Of a stretch of 64,000 nt of DNA, positions 45,772-54,432 are shown piece by piece; position 1 is the stretch's first letter, and the number at the start of each line of letters is the position of its first letter. This stretch comes from Bdellovibrio bacteriovorus str. Tiberius (GTDB taxonomy: Bacteria; Bdellovibrionota; Bdellovibrionia; Bdellovibrionales; Bdellovibrionaceae), in assembly GCF_000317895.1 (NCBI RefSeq), contig NC_019567.1, positions 1,674,001-1,738,000 on the forward strand, given 5' to 3'. A program made the position numbers and the translations under genes. The notes under the pieces were generated by a model, which ran no database searches, was not told where the DNA came from, and saw only the letters and a list, made by a program, of their open reading frames with translations.

Positions 45772-46119
45772 ATGGCTCGTGTAAAATCTGGTAAAACAAA
45801 TCGTGCTCGTCACAAAAAAGTTCTTAAAAGAGCAAAAGGTTACTACTCTGCGGGTTCTCGCGCGTACATCCACGCGGTAGAGAAAAATGACCGTGGTATG
45901 GCTTTCGCTTACCGCGATCGCAAAGTTAACAAACGTAACTTCCGCACTTTGTGGAATCAGCGTATCAATGCAGCAGCTCGTTTGAACGGGACTACATACT
46001 CTCGTTTGATCGGTGGCTTGATTAAAGCTGGCATCCAAGTTGACCGTAAAATCTTGGCTGACCTTGCTATCAACGACGCAGCAGCATTCACTGCACTTTG
46101 CAAACACGCTTTGGCATAA
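45772..46119 (+). CDS. rplT: 50S ribosomal protein bL20
   Basis: The 115-residue basic protein begins [19 protein letters not shown] and contains the typical [11 protein letters not shown]-x-L-W and R-I-N-A-A-A-R motifs of bL20, an early 23S rRNA assembly protein. In several bacteria bL20 represses its own operon by binding the rpmI leader. Here the rpmI-rplT pair stands alone, followed 49 bp later by the mevalonate operon without an obvious terminator. Confidence 0.97.
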   Translation: MARVKSGKTNRARHKKVLKRAKGYYSAGSRAYIHAVEKNDRGMAFAYRDRKVNKRNFRTLWNQRINAAARLNGTTYSRLIGGLIKAGIQVDRKILADLAINDAAAFTALCKHALA

Positions 46120-46168
46120 GCCAAAGCTAAAAAGTACAGCAAAGCTCTGTTAAAGGAGCCTTAGCCCC

Positions 46169-47212
46169 ATGGACGAGTCCAATAGTCAGTTTGAAAAAAG
46201 AAAGCGCGATCATATCAGGATTGCGCTGGATCCTAGGTCCCAGACCGATGGACAAAACGGATTGGACTCGATCACTTTGATTCATGAGGCTTTGCCTGAT
46301 CTGAACTTTAAAGAGGTCGATATTTCGACCTCTTTCTTTTTTTCCGGGGAGTCCATCCCACTTTCTTCTCCGATCTTTATCTCTTCAATGACTGCGGGCC
46401 ACGAAAAGGGGCGCGAGATCAATGAGGCATTGGCGCGTCTGAGTGACCGTCGTCAGATTCTGATGGGGGTTGGGTCTCAACGTCGTGAACTGGAAGATTC
46501 CAATGCTGCCGAAGAATGGGCCCGCGTGCGCAAACAAGCACCGAAGGCCCGCTTGCTTGGCAATATTGGAATCGCTCAGCTCATCAAGTCGCCGATTGAT
46601 AAAATCCGCCGACTGATTGATTCCACGGAAGCCGTGGCTTTGTTCGTTCACCTAAATCCCTTGCAAGAGGCTTTGCAGCCCGAGGGCACCACCGATTTCA
46701 AAAACGGTCTGTCCGCCATTGAAAACCTGGTGAAACTGGCGGGTGTGCCGGTCATCGTAAAAGAAACCGGCTGTGGATTTTCTGTCGAAACTCTGAAGCG
46801 TCTTTCCAGCACCGGTATTTACGGAGTGGATGTCAGCGGCAAGGGTGGGACGCACTGGGGCCGTGTGGAAGGCTATCGTTCGGAAGAATCCGACATGCTT
46901 TATCACGTAGCCCAAACTTTCGCCAACTGGGGCATCAGCACGAAGCAAAGCATGCTGAACGCCATCGAAGCCCGAGTAGAGTATCAGCTCTGGGCATCGG
47001 GCGGCGTGAGAAACGGATTGGAAATTGGTAAACTTATGGCGTTGGGAGCTTCAAAGGTGGGGGTTGCAAAACCTTTCCTGGAAGCGGCTCTTCAGGGCGA
47101 TGAGGCTCTTGAGAAACTTCTGACCCAGCTGGAAACAGAGTTGAAAGTAACGATGTTCTGCACGGGCAGCCGCAATCTGAAAGACCTCCAAAGCAAGAAG
47201 GTGATTCAATGA
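46169..47212 (+). CDS. fni: Type 2 isopentenyl-diphosphate isomerase
   Basis: IDI-2 is an FMN-dependent enzyme that interconverts IPP and DMAPP. The 347-residue protein has the family start R-K-x-D-H-I-R-I-A-L and I-F-I-S-S-M-T-A-G, then M-G-V-G-S-Q-R-R. Later come V-I-V-K-E-T-G-C-G-F-S and V-D-V-S-G-K-G-G-T-H-W, a flavin/phosphate-binding pattern of the TIM barrel, and a final A-S-G-G-V-R-N-G-L-E. It starts the five-gene operon and overlaps mvaA by four bases. It could be co-transcribed with rplT. Confidence 0.95.
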   Translation: MDESNSQFEKRKRDHIRIALDPRSQTDGQNGLDSITLIHEALPDLNFKEVDISTSFFFSGESIPLSSPIFISSMTAGHEKGREINEALARLSDRRQILMGVGSQRRELEDSNAAEEWARVRKQAPKARLLGNIGIAQLIKSPIDKIRRLIDSTEAVALFVHLNPLQEALQPEGTTDFKNGLSAIENLVKLAGVPVIVKETGCGFSVETLKRLSSTGIYGVDVSGKGGTHWGRVEGYRSEESDMLYHVAQTFANWGISTKQSMLNAIEARVEYQLWASGGVRNGLEIGKLMALGASKVGVAKPFLEAALQGDEALEKLLTQLETELKVTMFCTGSRNLKDLQSKKVIQ

Positions 47213-48525
47213 CAAAACAACTTCAGGATATCTTTAAAGGTTTCTCCAAATTGTCTCGTGAAGAGCGTCTGAAAGCACTTAAAGAAGTCGGTGCATTGAA
47301 CGAAGCCGAAGCTGACTATCTTGCCAAGGGCGGGTTGAAAGACACCTCTTTGGGTGAAAAATTCATTGAAAACGTGATCGGTTACTTCCAGCTTCCGCTG
47401 GGCGTGGTGACCAATATGCGCGTGGACGGCAAAGACTTTGTCGTTCCTATGGCGGTAGAGGAAACCTCTATCGTGGCGGCGTGCTCTAAAACGGCCAAAT
47501 GGATCCGTGAATCCGGCTCTATCACAACGGAAGTTGTTGGTAACGAAATCATCGGTCAGATCCAATTGGCTAAAATCCGCAGCTTTGCGGATTTTGAAAA
47601 ACAAATTCTGTCCCAGAAAAATTATCTGATCGAAGCGGCCAACCGCGAAGTGGCCTTCGGCCTGGTTCGTCGTGGCGGTGGAGTGCGGGACTTGCAAGTG
47701 CGCCGTGTGCCTCGCGGTGACGGCACAGATATGGCCGTGATCCACATCCTGATGGATCCGTGTGATGCCATGGGTGCCAACATCATCAATCAGGTGTGTG
47801 AATACCTGAAAGAGCCGATTGAACAGTTTACGGGTGAAAAAGTCACCATGTGCATTCTGTCCAATCTGGTGGATTCCAAAGTCACTCGCGCCGTTGTGCG
47901 CATTGATGACATTGATCCGGAATTGGCTGAAAAAATTGAAGAAGCTTCTTTGTTTGCACAAATGGACCCTTACCGTGCAGCCACCAATAACAAAGGTGTT
48001 CTGAATGGCATTGATCCGATCTTGATCGCGACGGGCAACGACTGGCGAGCAGTCGAGGCGGGCATTCATGCTTATGCTTGCCGTGATGGTCAATATCGTT
48101 CCATTACTCGCTGGTACCGTGAAGGCAAAAGTCTGGTGGGCGTGTTTGAAGCTCCGCTGGTTGTGGGCACCGTGGGTGGTGTGACGACTTTGCATCCGAC
48201 AGCGATGCTTTCCATGAAAATGCTGGACACCAAATCTGCCAACGAATTGTCCCGTATCGTAGCGGCGGTGGGCTTGGTGCAGAATCTGGGTGCTTTGAAG
48301 GCCTTGACCACGGTGGGTATCATCGAAGGTCACATGAAGCTTCACACAAAGAATCTGGCTTTGGGAGCGGGGGCCGAGGAAAAAGAAATTCCTATGGTTC
48401 AAAAGAAGCTGGAAGAAATTCTGGCGATTCGCAAACGCATCTCTTTGAGCAATGCCATCGACGTTCTGAAAGAACTTCGTGCGGCTCAGAAAACCCCTGC
48501 GTCCACGACCCAACATCATTCCTAG
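47209..48525 (+). CDS. mvaA: Hydroxymethylglutaryl-CoA reductase (class II type)
   Basis: The enzyme reduces HMG-CoA to mevalonate, the committed step. The 438-residue soluble protein resembles class II (degradative-type) HMG-CoA reductases, with E-N-V-I-G-Y-F-Q-L-P-L-G-V, V-P-M-A-V-E-E-T-S-I-V-A-A, the central M-D-P-C-D-A-M-G-A-N-I-I-N-Q-V-C-E, A-T-G-N-D-W-R-A-V-E-A-G and the C-terminal G-H-M-K-L-H catalytic His motif. There is no membrane anchor. It overlaps fni (ATGA-type) and precedes the GHMP kinase genes by 9 bp. No HMG-CoA synthase (mvaS) is seen in this window. Confidence 0.95.
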   Translation: MTKQLQDIFKGFSKLSREERLKALKEVGALNEAEADYLAKGGLKDTSLGEKFIENVIGYFQLPLGVVTNMRVDGKDFVVPMAVEETSIVAACSKTAKWIRESGSITTEVVGNEIIGQIQLAKIRSFADFEKQILSQKNYLIEAANREVAFGLVRRGGGVRDLQVRRVPRGDGTDMAVIHILMDPCDAMGANIINQVCEYLKEPIEQFTGEKVTMCILSNLVDSKVTRAVVRIDDIDPELAEKIEEASLFAQMDPYRAATNNKGVLNGIDPILIATGNDWRAVEAGIHAYACRDGQYRSITRWYREGKSLVGVFEAPLVVGTVGGVTTLHPTAMLSMKMLDTKSANELSRIVAAVGLVQNLGALKALTTVGIIEGHMKLHTKNLALGAGAEEKEIPMVQKKLEEILAIRKRISLSNAIDVLKELRAAQKTPASTTQHHS

Positions 48526-48534
48526 GAGCGGACC

Positions 48535-49434
48535 TTGTCTTTGGTCTTCTCCGTTCCCGGAAAAACATTTATAGCTGGTGAATACCTGGCTCTGGCGGAA
48601 GGGCCGACGCTGTTCTTCTTGTCACAACCTTGCTTTGAAACGGAGATTTCCCGGGGCAAGGGTGATGTTCTGGGGATTCACCCGGACAGCCCGGCCGGTG
48701 TTTTCATGAGCAAACACCGGGGCTATTTCAGAAATTTCGATATCACATTCCGCGATGCTTATTCCGGCAAGGGCGGCTTTGGTGCCTCGACGGCGCAGTT
48801 CCTTTCTGTCTATGCGATGTGGCTTTATAAAGAGGCTCACCAAATGGACATGGAAAAGTACCTCGACTTCAAACACATGCTTGAAGTGTACTATCACGTG
48901 GCGTGGAACGGGCAGGGCCAGCGACCAAGTGGCGCGGACCTGGTGGCACAACTTAAAGGATCCATGACCTTCTTTGAAAAACGCCGCGGGATGATCTCGG
49001 TGGCCAGCTGGCCCTTTGATGATCTGGAGCTGTTGCTGGTGCATACCGGGAATAAGCTTGCGACGCATGAACACCTGCGCACGCTGCCGGTATTCCCGAT
49101 CCACGGGCTTGAAAGGGCCATGGGAACAATTCGTGAAGCCTTCAACAAGGTCGACAGTGAGCAGTTCATCGGGGGTGTGAAAGCCTATGCCGACGAACTT
49201 TTGAAACTGAATTTCACCTGCGAGCCGACCCTGAAGCTTCTTTCCGATATCAGGCAACTTCCCGGCGTAAAAGCGGCCAAAGGCTGTGGTGCTTTGGGTG
49301 TGGATGTGATGGCGATCATTGTGGCCAAAGGGGAAACTGCCGGCATTAAAAACTACTGTGAAAGCAAGGGCCTGTCCGTGCTTTCTTCCTCTGATAAAAT
49401 CTCGCTAGGACTTCAGGTCCGAGGAAGCCTATGA
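48535..49434 (+). CDS. Probable phosphomevalonate kinase (GHMP family)
   Basis: The 299-residue GHMP kinase starts at TTG 48535 with AGGAG upstream. It has V-F-S-V-P-G-K-T-F-I-A-G-E-Y at the N-terminus and the phosphate loop Y-S-G-K-G-G-F-G-A-S-T-A-Q (about residues 77-89). Later, G-C-G-A-L-G-V-D-V resembles the GHMP motif 3. With mevalonate kinase and diphosphomevalonate decarboxylase both clearly assigned to the following genes, phosphomevalonate kinase is the remaining step. It is shorter than eukaryotic PMK. The specific substrate is inferred from context. Confidence 0.82.
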   Translation: MSLVFSVPGKTFIAGEYLALAEGPTLFFLSQPCFETEISRGKGDVLGIHPDSPAGVFMSKHRGYFRNFDITFRDAYSGKGGFGASTAQFLSVYAMWLYKEAHQMDMEKYLDFKHMLEVYYHVAWNGQGQRPSGADLVAQLKGSMTFFEKRRGMISVASWPFDDLELLLVHTGNKLATHEHLRTLPVFPIHGLERAMGTIREAFNKVDSEQFIGGVKAYADELLKLNFTCEPTLKLLSDIRQLPGVKAAKGCGALGVDVMAIIVAKGETAGIKNYCESKGLSVLSSSDKISLGLQVRGSL

Positions 49435-50411
49435 AACAAGTGACTGTATCTGCTCCATCCAATATCGCTCTTATCAAGTACATGGGTAAGATCGAGGGCA
49501 CCGGCAATAAACCGACCAACGGTTCATTGTCCTACACTTTGGAAAACCTGCGCACCTACGTTCGTTTGACTGAAATCGAAGCGGGCGAAGACCAATGGAA
49601 ACCGCTGGTGCGTGAAGACCTGCAAAAAATCGAGCTGTCTGAAAAAGGCCAGCAGCGCTTTATCAAGCACCTGCAAAATCTGAAAGACAAGTGGGGCGTA
49701 AAACAGAACTTTCTGATTGAATCCGCGAACAATTTTCCGTCGGACTGCGGTCTGGCAAGCTCGGCTTCAAGTTTTGCCGCTTTGACTTTGGCGGCAGCGG
49801 AAATGTTCCAGCAGATCCACCCACAGCCGTGGGGCACAGATAAAAAATATCTTTCTGAATTGTCCCGCCAAGGTTCGGGTTCTTCCTGTCGTTCTTTGTT
49901 CACTCCGTGGGCTTTGTGGCAGCATGAATACGCAGAACCGATGGCATTTGAAGTCAAAAACCTGCACCACATGGTGGTGATTGTGGAAGACTCCAAAAAA
50001 GAAGTCTCAAGCTCTGAAGCCCACAAGCTTGTGACCACAAGCCCGCGTTTCACGGGTCGTCCCGAGCGTGCGGAATTGCGCCTGAAAGACCTGAGCATGG
50101 CGTTGCAGTTTAACGACTGGCATATCGCACGCCAGATTGTCTGGGATGAATTCATCGACATGCACCGTCTGTTTGAAACCAGCACGCCGTCTTTCACTTA
50201 TATGAACGATGGATCCAAAAAGGTTCTGGAAGATTGCCAGGCGTTTTGGAACAAATGGCAAGATGGCCCGTTGGTGACCATGGATGCCGGTGCCAACGTG
50301 CACTTGTTGTTCCGTCACGATCAGAAAAAACAATTCGCGCAGTACCGTGAGCATTTTGAAAAGGACTTCAAGGTCATGGCTTTTGAAGGTGTGAAAGACA
50401 ATGTCCATTGA
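49431..50411 (+). CDS. mvaD: Diphosphomevalonate decarboxylase
   Basis: This GHMP-family enzyme makes IPP from mevalonate diphosphate. The 326-residue protein shows the signature A-P-S-N-I-A-L-I-K-Y-M-G-K near the start, then N-x-P-T-N-G-S-L-S-Y-T-L. It also has the loop F-P-S-D-C-G-L-A-S-S-A-S-S-F-A-A-L, the G-S-G-S-S-C-R-S motif and D-A-G-A-N-V-H. Length is normal. It overlaps the preceding kinase and the following mevalonate kinase, indicating coupled translation. Confidence 0.95.
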   Translation: MKQVTVSAPSNIALIKYMGKIEGTGNKPTNGSLSYTLENLRTYVRLTEIEAGEDQWKPLVREDLQKIELSEKGQQRFIKHLQNLKDKWGVKQNFLIESANNFPSDCGLASSASSFAALTLAAAEMFQQIHPQPWGTDKKYLSELSRQGSGSSCRSLFTPWALWQHEYAEPMAFEVKNLHHMVVIVEDSKKEVSSSEAHKLVTTSPRFTGRPERAELRLKDLSMALQFNDWHIARQIVWDEFIDMHRLFETSTPSFTYMNDGSKKVLEDCQAFWNKWQDGPLVTMDAGANVHLLFRHDQKKQFAQYREHFEKDFKVMAFEGVKDNVH

Positions 50412-51288
50412 TTTCACCTGCAAAGCCTTTGGTAAGTGCATTATCGCCGGTGAACACGCGGTTTTGCGTGGCGTGCCTGCGGTGGTGTTTCCCATCCAGT
50501 CCCGCAATCTGGATCTAAGCTATTCCCGTGGTGAGCAGCCCTTGGAGCTTCGCCTGGTCGGTGATCACGGCAAAGAATTGCAGCTGCTGGTGTGGGGTGT
50601 GCTTGAAAAGGCCTGCGAACTTAAAGGCATCAAACGCACAGATTTAAAAGGCACATTGTTGCTTGAATCCTCGATTCCAGTTGGCGCCGGTATGGGTGCT
50701 TCCGCCGCACTTTGTGTGGCTCTGACTCGTTGGTTGGGATATCTGGGGTACGTTGTTGAAGATGACTACTATGAATTCGCCCGCAATCTGGAAAACCTTT
50801 TCCATGGTGAATCCAGCGGTGTTGATATCGCCGTGGCATTAAGTGGTGAAGGTCTGCGCTTTGTTCGCAATGGTGAAAAGAAGCCTTTGACCCCGGCGTG
50901 GAAACCGCACTGGTATATCTCTTATTCCGGCAAACGCGGTGTCACCGTGGATGCGGTGAATAAGGTCAAGGACCTGCTTTTAAAAAATCCAGCCGTCGGT
51001 GAGCAGATCGATCAGCAGATGGCTGAAGCCGTCAGTATTTTGGAAACAGCCCTGAAGATGGACGAAAAAACCGGCTTGCCGGTATTGGCCAAAGCCCTGA
51101 CCCTGGCAGGTGACTGTTTTGAAAAATGGGACCTGAACGAAGGTGAACCCGCAAAACACATCGCGTGGCTAAAATCCCAAGGAGCCCTGGCCGTAAAACC
51201 AACCGGTTCCGGCGGCGGTGGCTACGTCTTGTCCCTGTGGACCGCTCTGCCTCCGGCAGAAATCCAATCCCACCTGATCCCTTGTTAA
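50401..51288 (+). CDS. mvk: Mevalonate kinase
   Basis: Mevalonate kinase phosphorylates mevalonate at C5. The 295-residue GHMP protein has the start motif A-F-G-K-C-I-I-A-G-E-H-A-V-L, the phosphate loop I-P-V-G-A-G-M-G-A-S-A-A-L (about 97-109) and G-E-S-S-G-V-D-I-A-V. The C-terminal motif 3 is K-P-T-G-S-G-G-G-G-Y. The length is typical of bacterial enzymes. The stop codon lies inside R2 repeat copy C. It is the last gene of the mevalonate operon. Confidence 0.93.
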   Translation: MSIDFTCKAFGKCIIAGEHAVLRGVPAVVFPIQSRNLDLSYSRGEQPLELRLVGDHGKELQLLVWGVLEKACELKGIKRTDLKGTLLLESSIPVGAGMGASAALCVALTRWLGYLGYVVEDDYYEFARNLENLFHGESSGVDIAVALSGEGLRFVRNGEKKPLTPAWKPHWYISYSGKRGVTVDAVNKVKDLLLKNPAVGEQIDQQMAEAVSILETALKMDEKTGLPVLAKALTLAGDCFEKWDLNEGEPAKHIAWLKSQGALAVKPTGSGGGGYVLSLWTALPPAEIQSHLIPC

Positions 51289-51322
51289 AAGGTGCCTGGT
51301 TGTTTTTTCTGGCTACAAAGCG
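51287..51322 (+). repeat. R2 short dispersed repeat, copy C
   Basis: Identical over its first 31 bases to copy A at 30205 (AAAAGGTGCCTGG followed by TTGTTTTTTCTGG and CTACA). It begins inside the mvk stop codon and occupies most of the spacer to the next gene. Confidence 0.75.
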
Positions 51323-51364
51323 TTAGTATTGGATTAGATCACCAATCCTTCTAAGGCGGCGAGC

Positions 51365-52093
51365 ATGAAGAAAGAGTCCGGCATTTCGCAAGCGTTGTCA
51401 CAATTGCAGAAAGATGTTCAAAGTCAGGCGGACGCCAGTCGCGCCGTCGTCTTGCAAAGATTCTTTAAAACCGGAAAGGGCGAGTATGCCGAGGGCGATG
51501 TCTTTCTTGGCCTGACCGTTCCGCAAAGCCGTAAGATCGCCAAAAAGTATGCTTCCGCCCTTAGTTTAAAAGAGCTTGATAGTCTGATGAAGTCGCCAAA
51601 TCACGAAGAGCGTTTGATAGCTCTGCTGATTTTGGTGTCTCAGTTTCAAGAGGCTTCTGAAAAAGAACAAACCCGTATCTTTAAGCTTTATATCAAGAAT
51701 TCAAAACACGTGAACAACTGGGACCTGGTCGACACTTCAGCGCCTGCAATTATTGGTGGATACCTGCTAAATCGAGATCGTTCGGTTCTGAGGAAACTCG
51801 CGACTTCCAAGAATCTGTGGCAGCGCCGTATTGCCATGCTGGCGACTTTTCGTTTTATCTATAATGGCGAATCCACCGACACACTTAAGATTGCAAAGCT
51901 TCTGCTGAAAGACGAACACGACCTGATTCACAAGGCGGTGGGCTGGATGCTTCGGGAAATGGGTAAAAAAGTCAGCGAAGAAAAACTGCTGAAGTTTCTG
52001 GATCAACATGCGGCCAAAATGCCCAGAACGATGTTGCGCTATTCTTTGGAAAAGCTGTCTGCTGAAAAACGCAAACACTACATGAACAAATAA
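51365..52093 (+). CDS. DNA alkylation repair protein, AlkD-like glycosylase
   Basis: AlkD-type enzymes remove bulky alkylated bases using HEAT-like helical repeats. The 242-residue protein is all-helical in pattern, with F-L-G-L-T-V-P-Q-S-R-K-I-A-K-K-Y (typical of the family), H-V-N-N-W-D-L-V-D (catalytic Asp region), L-W-Q-R-R-I-A-M-L-A-T-F and H-K-A-V-G-W-M-L-R-E-M-G. AAGG lies upstream of ATG 51365. It is adjacent to the mevalonate operon but with no obvious functional link. Confidence 0.93.
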   Translation: MKKESGISQALSQLQKDVQSQADASRAVVLQRFFKTGKGEYAEGDVFLGLTVPQSRKIAKKYASALSLKELDSLMKSPNHEERLIALLILVSQFQEASEKEQTRIFKLYIKNSKHVNNWDLVDTSAPAIIGGYLLNRDRSVLRKLATSKNLWQRRIAMLATFRFIYNGESTDTLKIAKLLLKDEHDLIHKAVGWMLREMGKKVSEEKLLKFLDQHAAKMPRTMLRYSLEKLSAEKRKHYMNK

Positions 52094-52098
52094 GATCA

Positions 52099-52119
52099 GG
52101 CGCAGATCATACCTGCGCC
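52099..52119. terminator. Hairpin between convergent genes, possible terminator
   Basis: GGCGCAG (52099-52105) pairs perfectly with CTGCGCC (52113-52119) around a 7-nt loop. There is no strong T run, so termination is only possible, but the position between two convergent genes fits. Confidence 0.45.
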
Positions 52120-52130
52120 CACTGGATGGA

Positions 52131-52886
52131 TTAACGGTGCTGACAAGAATAGCTGTACAGCGCGATGCTGCCAGCCACCGTGGCATTCAGGGATTCCACG
52201 CTTTGAGTGGAAACCGACAGACGCTGCAGGTTTTTAATCCCGCTAAAGCCCGGGCCCTCTTCGCCCAAAGCGATGCGCACGTTCTTTGGCCACTTGAAGT
52301 TCGCAACACTTTCGCCCTTCATGTCCAAAGCATAGATCTGATCGTTGTTGGAAACAAACTCAGCAAATTTGCCGATCTTAAACAACGGCAGTTTCAACAA
52401 AGCCCCCGCGGAAGCCTTGATCGCTTTCGGGTGGTATGGCGAGCAGCTTTCTTCGGTCAGAATCATTTTGCTCGCGCCAAAAGCCAACGAGGAACGCGCC
52501 AAGGCACCCAGGTTGGATGGATCTCCCAGTGGGGAAATCACTTCCAGGCCTTCGGCTTTAGCCGAAGTCAGCGGAGCGATCTCTTTCGGTTCCAGAACCA
52601 ATAGGTTGTAATGCGTGCCCACGATGTCAATTTCGTTGAATAGAGCTTTTGGCAGTTTGAAAACCGGGATGCGCTGGCCTTTCAGCTTTGGCGCAGTCAT
52701 CGTCACGGACTTCAGGTCCTCGTGAACGATTTCACCCTTGATGCGGAAGTTCGGGTTTTCCAGGAACTCTTCGATCAGCTTTTCGCCCATCAGAATAAAT
52801 TCAGAATGCTTCTTGATTCCGCGCGCAGAGCTTAGATCGCTCCAGCGGCGGAAGTGGTCGTTGGTTTTAGAGCTGATTTCAATCAC
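52131..52886 (-). CDS. SpoU/TrmH-family RNA 2'-O-methyltransferase
   Basis: The family uses S-adenosylmethionine to methylate ribose in rRNA or tRNA, with a trefoil-knot fold. The 251-residue protein has the three SPOUT motifs: P-x-N-L-G-A-L-A-R-S (about 132-140), L-G-E-E-G-P-G-F, and the C-terminal S-L-N-A-T-V-A-G-S-I-A-L-Y. An N-terminal substrate-binding part includes V-L-E-P-K-E. The start is GTG 52886. It is last in a four-gene minus-strand operon beginning with rsmG, another rRNA methyltransferase. The modified site cannot be told from sequence. Confidence 0.9.
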   Translation of the reverse strand: MIEISSKTNDHFRRWSDLSSARGIKKHSEFILMGEKLIEEFLENPNFRIKGEIVHEDLKSVTMTAPKLKGQRIPVFKLPKALFNEIDIVGTHYNLLVLEPKEIAPLTSAKAEGLEVISPLGDPSNLGALARSSLAFGASKMILTEESCSPYHPKAIKASAGALLKLPLFKIGKFAEFVSNNDQIYALDMKGESVANFKWPKNVRIALGEEGPGFSGIKNLQRLSVSTQSVESLNATVAGSIALYSYSCQHR

Positions 52887-52894
52887 GTCTGATC

Positions 52895-53308
52895 CTACTC
52901 GCGGCGGTAAAGTTTCAAGTCGAAGTATTTATACGGACCTTTGATGATGCGAATCTTCGTGCCGTCCATGTCTCTAAAGACAATCACGTCATAGAAGTGG
53001 GTCGGATCCATGGCGATCTTGCCATAGAACAACGGACCGTCAGCTTCCAGCCAGCCAGTGGCTTTATGCGTGAACAGGGCATTGGATTTAATACGCAATG
53101 TGGACAAAGCATCGCCTTCGCGCATCTCCAGATTCACAAACCAGATGGAATTGTGATCGTAAGCCACCCAATCGCCCTGAAGCTGTTCACAAGTGACCGG
53201 CGTCAGTGAAACAACCGTTGGCCATGGAATAACGGGGTCGCCACCCGGGCCGCGGGCATGAGCTGAAATACTGAAAACAGCAAGAAGTACTAACAGGAGT
53301 GTTTTCAT
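52895..53308 (-). CDS. Small exported protein of unknown function
   Basis: The 137-residue protein has a signal peptide (MKTLLLVLLAVFSISAHA) and a beta-rich mature part with strands such as W-L-E-A-D-G-P-L-F-Y-G-K and F-Y-D-V-I-V-F-R-D. A single cysteine remains after processing. It resembles a small periplasmic lipocalin-like or beta-barrel fold, but no family is recognised. ATG 53308 overlaps the stop of the regulator gene (ATGA), and the SpoU gene follows after 8 bp, so all three are translated in sequence. Confidence 0.75.
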   Translation of the reverse strand: MKTLLLVLLAVFSISAHARGPGGDPVIPWPTVVSLTPVTCEQLQGDWVAYDHNSIWFVNLEMREGDALSTLRIKSNALFTHKATGWLEADGPLFYGKIAMDPTHFYDVIVFRDMDGTKIRIIKGPYKYFDLKLYRRE

Positions 53309-54432
53309 AGTGTCGCTTCCTCCGATTGTCTGAAGTGCACAGATGATTGCGGATTAAAGTAATAACCTTTGCGGTCGCGCAGGATGTATCTTGGGCTTTC
53401 CATGTCCGGCTCAAGCAGAGCGCGCAGACGTTTGATCGATACGTAAATCAGATTGTCATGCAGTTCAGGGTCGTAAGCCTGCTGCCAGATGATCTCGATT
53501 AAATCTTCCTTGGAATAACGGGTGCCGGCCTTTTTGATGAACAACAAAGCCAGATCAAAAAGAATATGCTGATTGCGGAAGTCAATCAGACCCTTGTTGC
53601 GTTCCTGAACACTGCGCGCCGCCTCGTCGATCTGGAAGTCAAACTGAGGTGCATTGCGAACAATATCTTCAGGGCACATTTGACGGATGAATTTATAAAC
53701 GCGTGGTAGGCGAGTTTTGTCCGTTCCACGCAACGCCAGTTCAGCGTAGATGCGATAAGCTTCTTTGTTACCCAGTTCTCGGTTCACATGGGCCATTTGT
53801 GCCAGAATACGCGAAATCAGCAGATGGAAGCCGTGCAGTTTGGCCTGTTCATAGCAGTCCCACAAAAGATCATTCGCCGCTTCCAGCTTGCCGGTTTGCG
53901 TGAAGATGTGTGTGCGCAACAAGCGCGACGTCAGCTGCATTTCGGCGTTATCCATTTCAGCCAGAATGGTGTCGAGCTTATTCAGCTGCAGCAGGCTTTG
54001 TGCGAATTGGGCCGGTTCAAAAGCGCGAGTCATCGCATTGGTGAACAGGGCGCGCACCAGGGTATCCAGATCGCCAGCTTGAGTGGCTTTGGTGATGGCC
54101 GAGTTGATGTAGTCTTCGGACTCTTGCATTTTTCCGTTGGCCAAAAGCCATGAACCGATCAGATTTTCGGCCATGCCCTGAAGGCGCTCGTCCGAAGTGT
54201 TGCGGCTTAAAGTCAAAGTCTGATCGATCACGGATTGAGCATCAGAAAGCTCTTCCAGCTCATGACAGCATTGGAAGTACAGACGGGCAGATTCAATCCA
54301 GTCTTGAGAAAGTCCGCGGGCTGAAGCCTCCACCATGGCTTCTTCACTCAATAAACGGGCCTCGTGCAGCGCCCCTTTACGGTGCTGCAAACGTGCCAGT
54401 TGCAATGAAGTGTTCTGGGTGGAGTTTGACAT
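53305..54432 (-). CDS. TPR-like regulator with C-terminal winged-helix DNA-binding domain
   Basis: The first about 260 residues form helical pairs typical of tetratricopeptide repeats (A-L-H-E-A-R-L-L-S-E-E-A and similar units). The last about 100 residues resemble the OmpR/PhoB-type winged-helix domain: strand Q-H-I-L-F-D-L-A-L-L-F, helix S-K-E-D-L-I-E-I-I-W, recognition-helix region L-I-Y-V-S-I-K-R-L-R-A-L-L, and wing Y-I-L-R-D-R-K-G-Y-Y-F. This order (TPR then DNA-binding) is the reverse of typical SARP regulators. It lies between rsmG and a secreted-protein gene, overlapping both. Targets unknown. Confidence 0.82.
   Translation of the reverse strand: MSNSTQNTSLQLARLQHRKGALHEARLLSEEAMVEASARGLSQDWIESARLYFQCCHELEELSDAQSVIDQTLTLSRNTSDERLQGMAENLIGSWLLANGKMQESEDYINSAITKATQAGDLDTLVRALFTNAMTRAFEPAQFAQSLLQLNKLDTILAEMDNAEMQLTSRLLRTHIFTQTGKLEAANDLLWDCYEQAKLHGFHLLISRILAQMAHVNRELGNKEAYRIYAELALRGTDKTRLPRVYKFIRQMCPEDIVRNAPQFDFQIDEAARSVQERNKGLIDFRNQHILFDLALLFIKKAGTRYSKEDLIEIIWQQAYDPELHDNLIYVSIKRLRALLEPDMESPRYILRDRKGYYFNPQSSVHFRQSEEATL

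Noticed and set aside
47206-48519. 437-codon minus-strand frame opposite HMG-CoA reductase
   Set aside because: The plus-strand gene is clear; the antisense translation has no family features.
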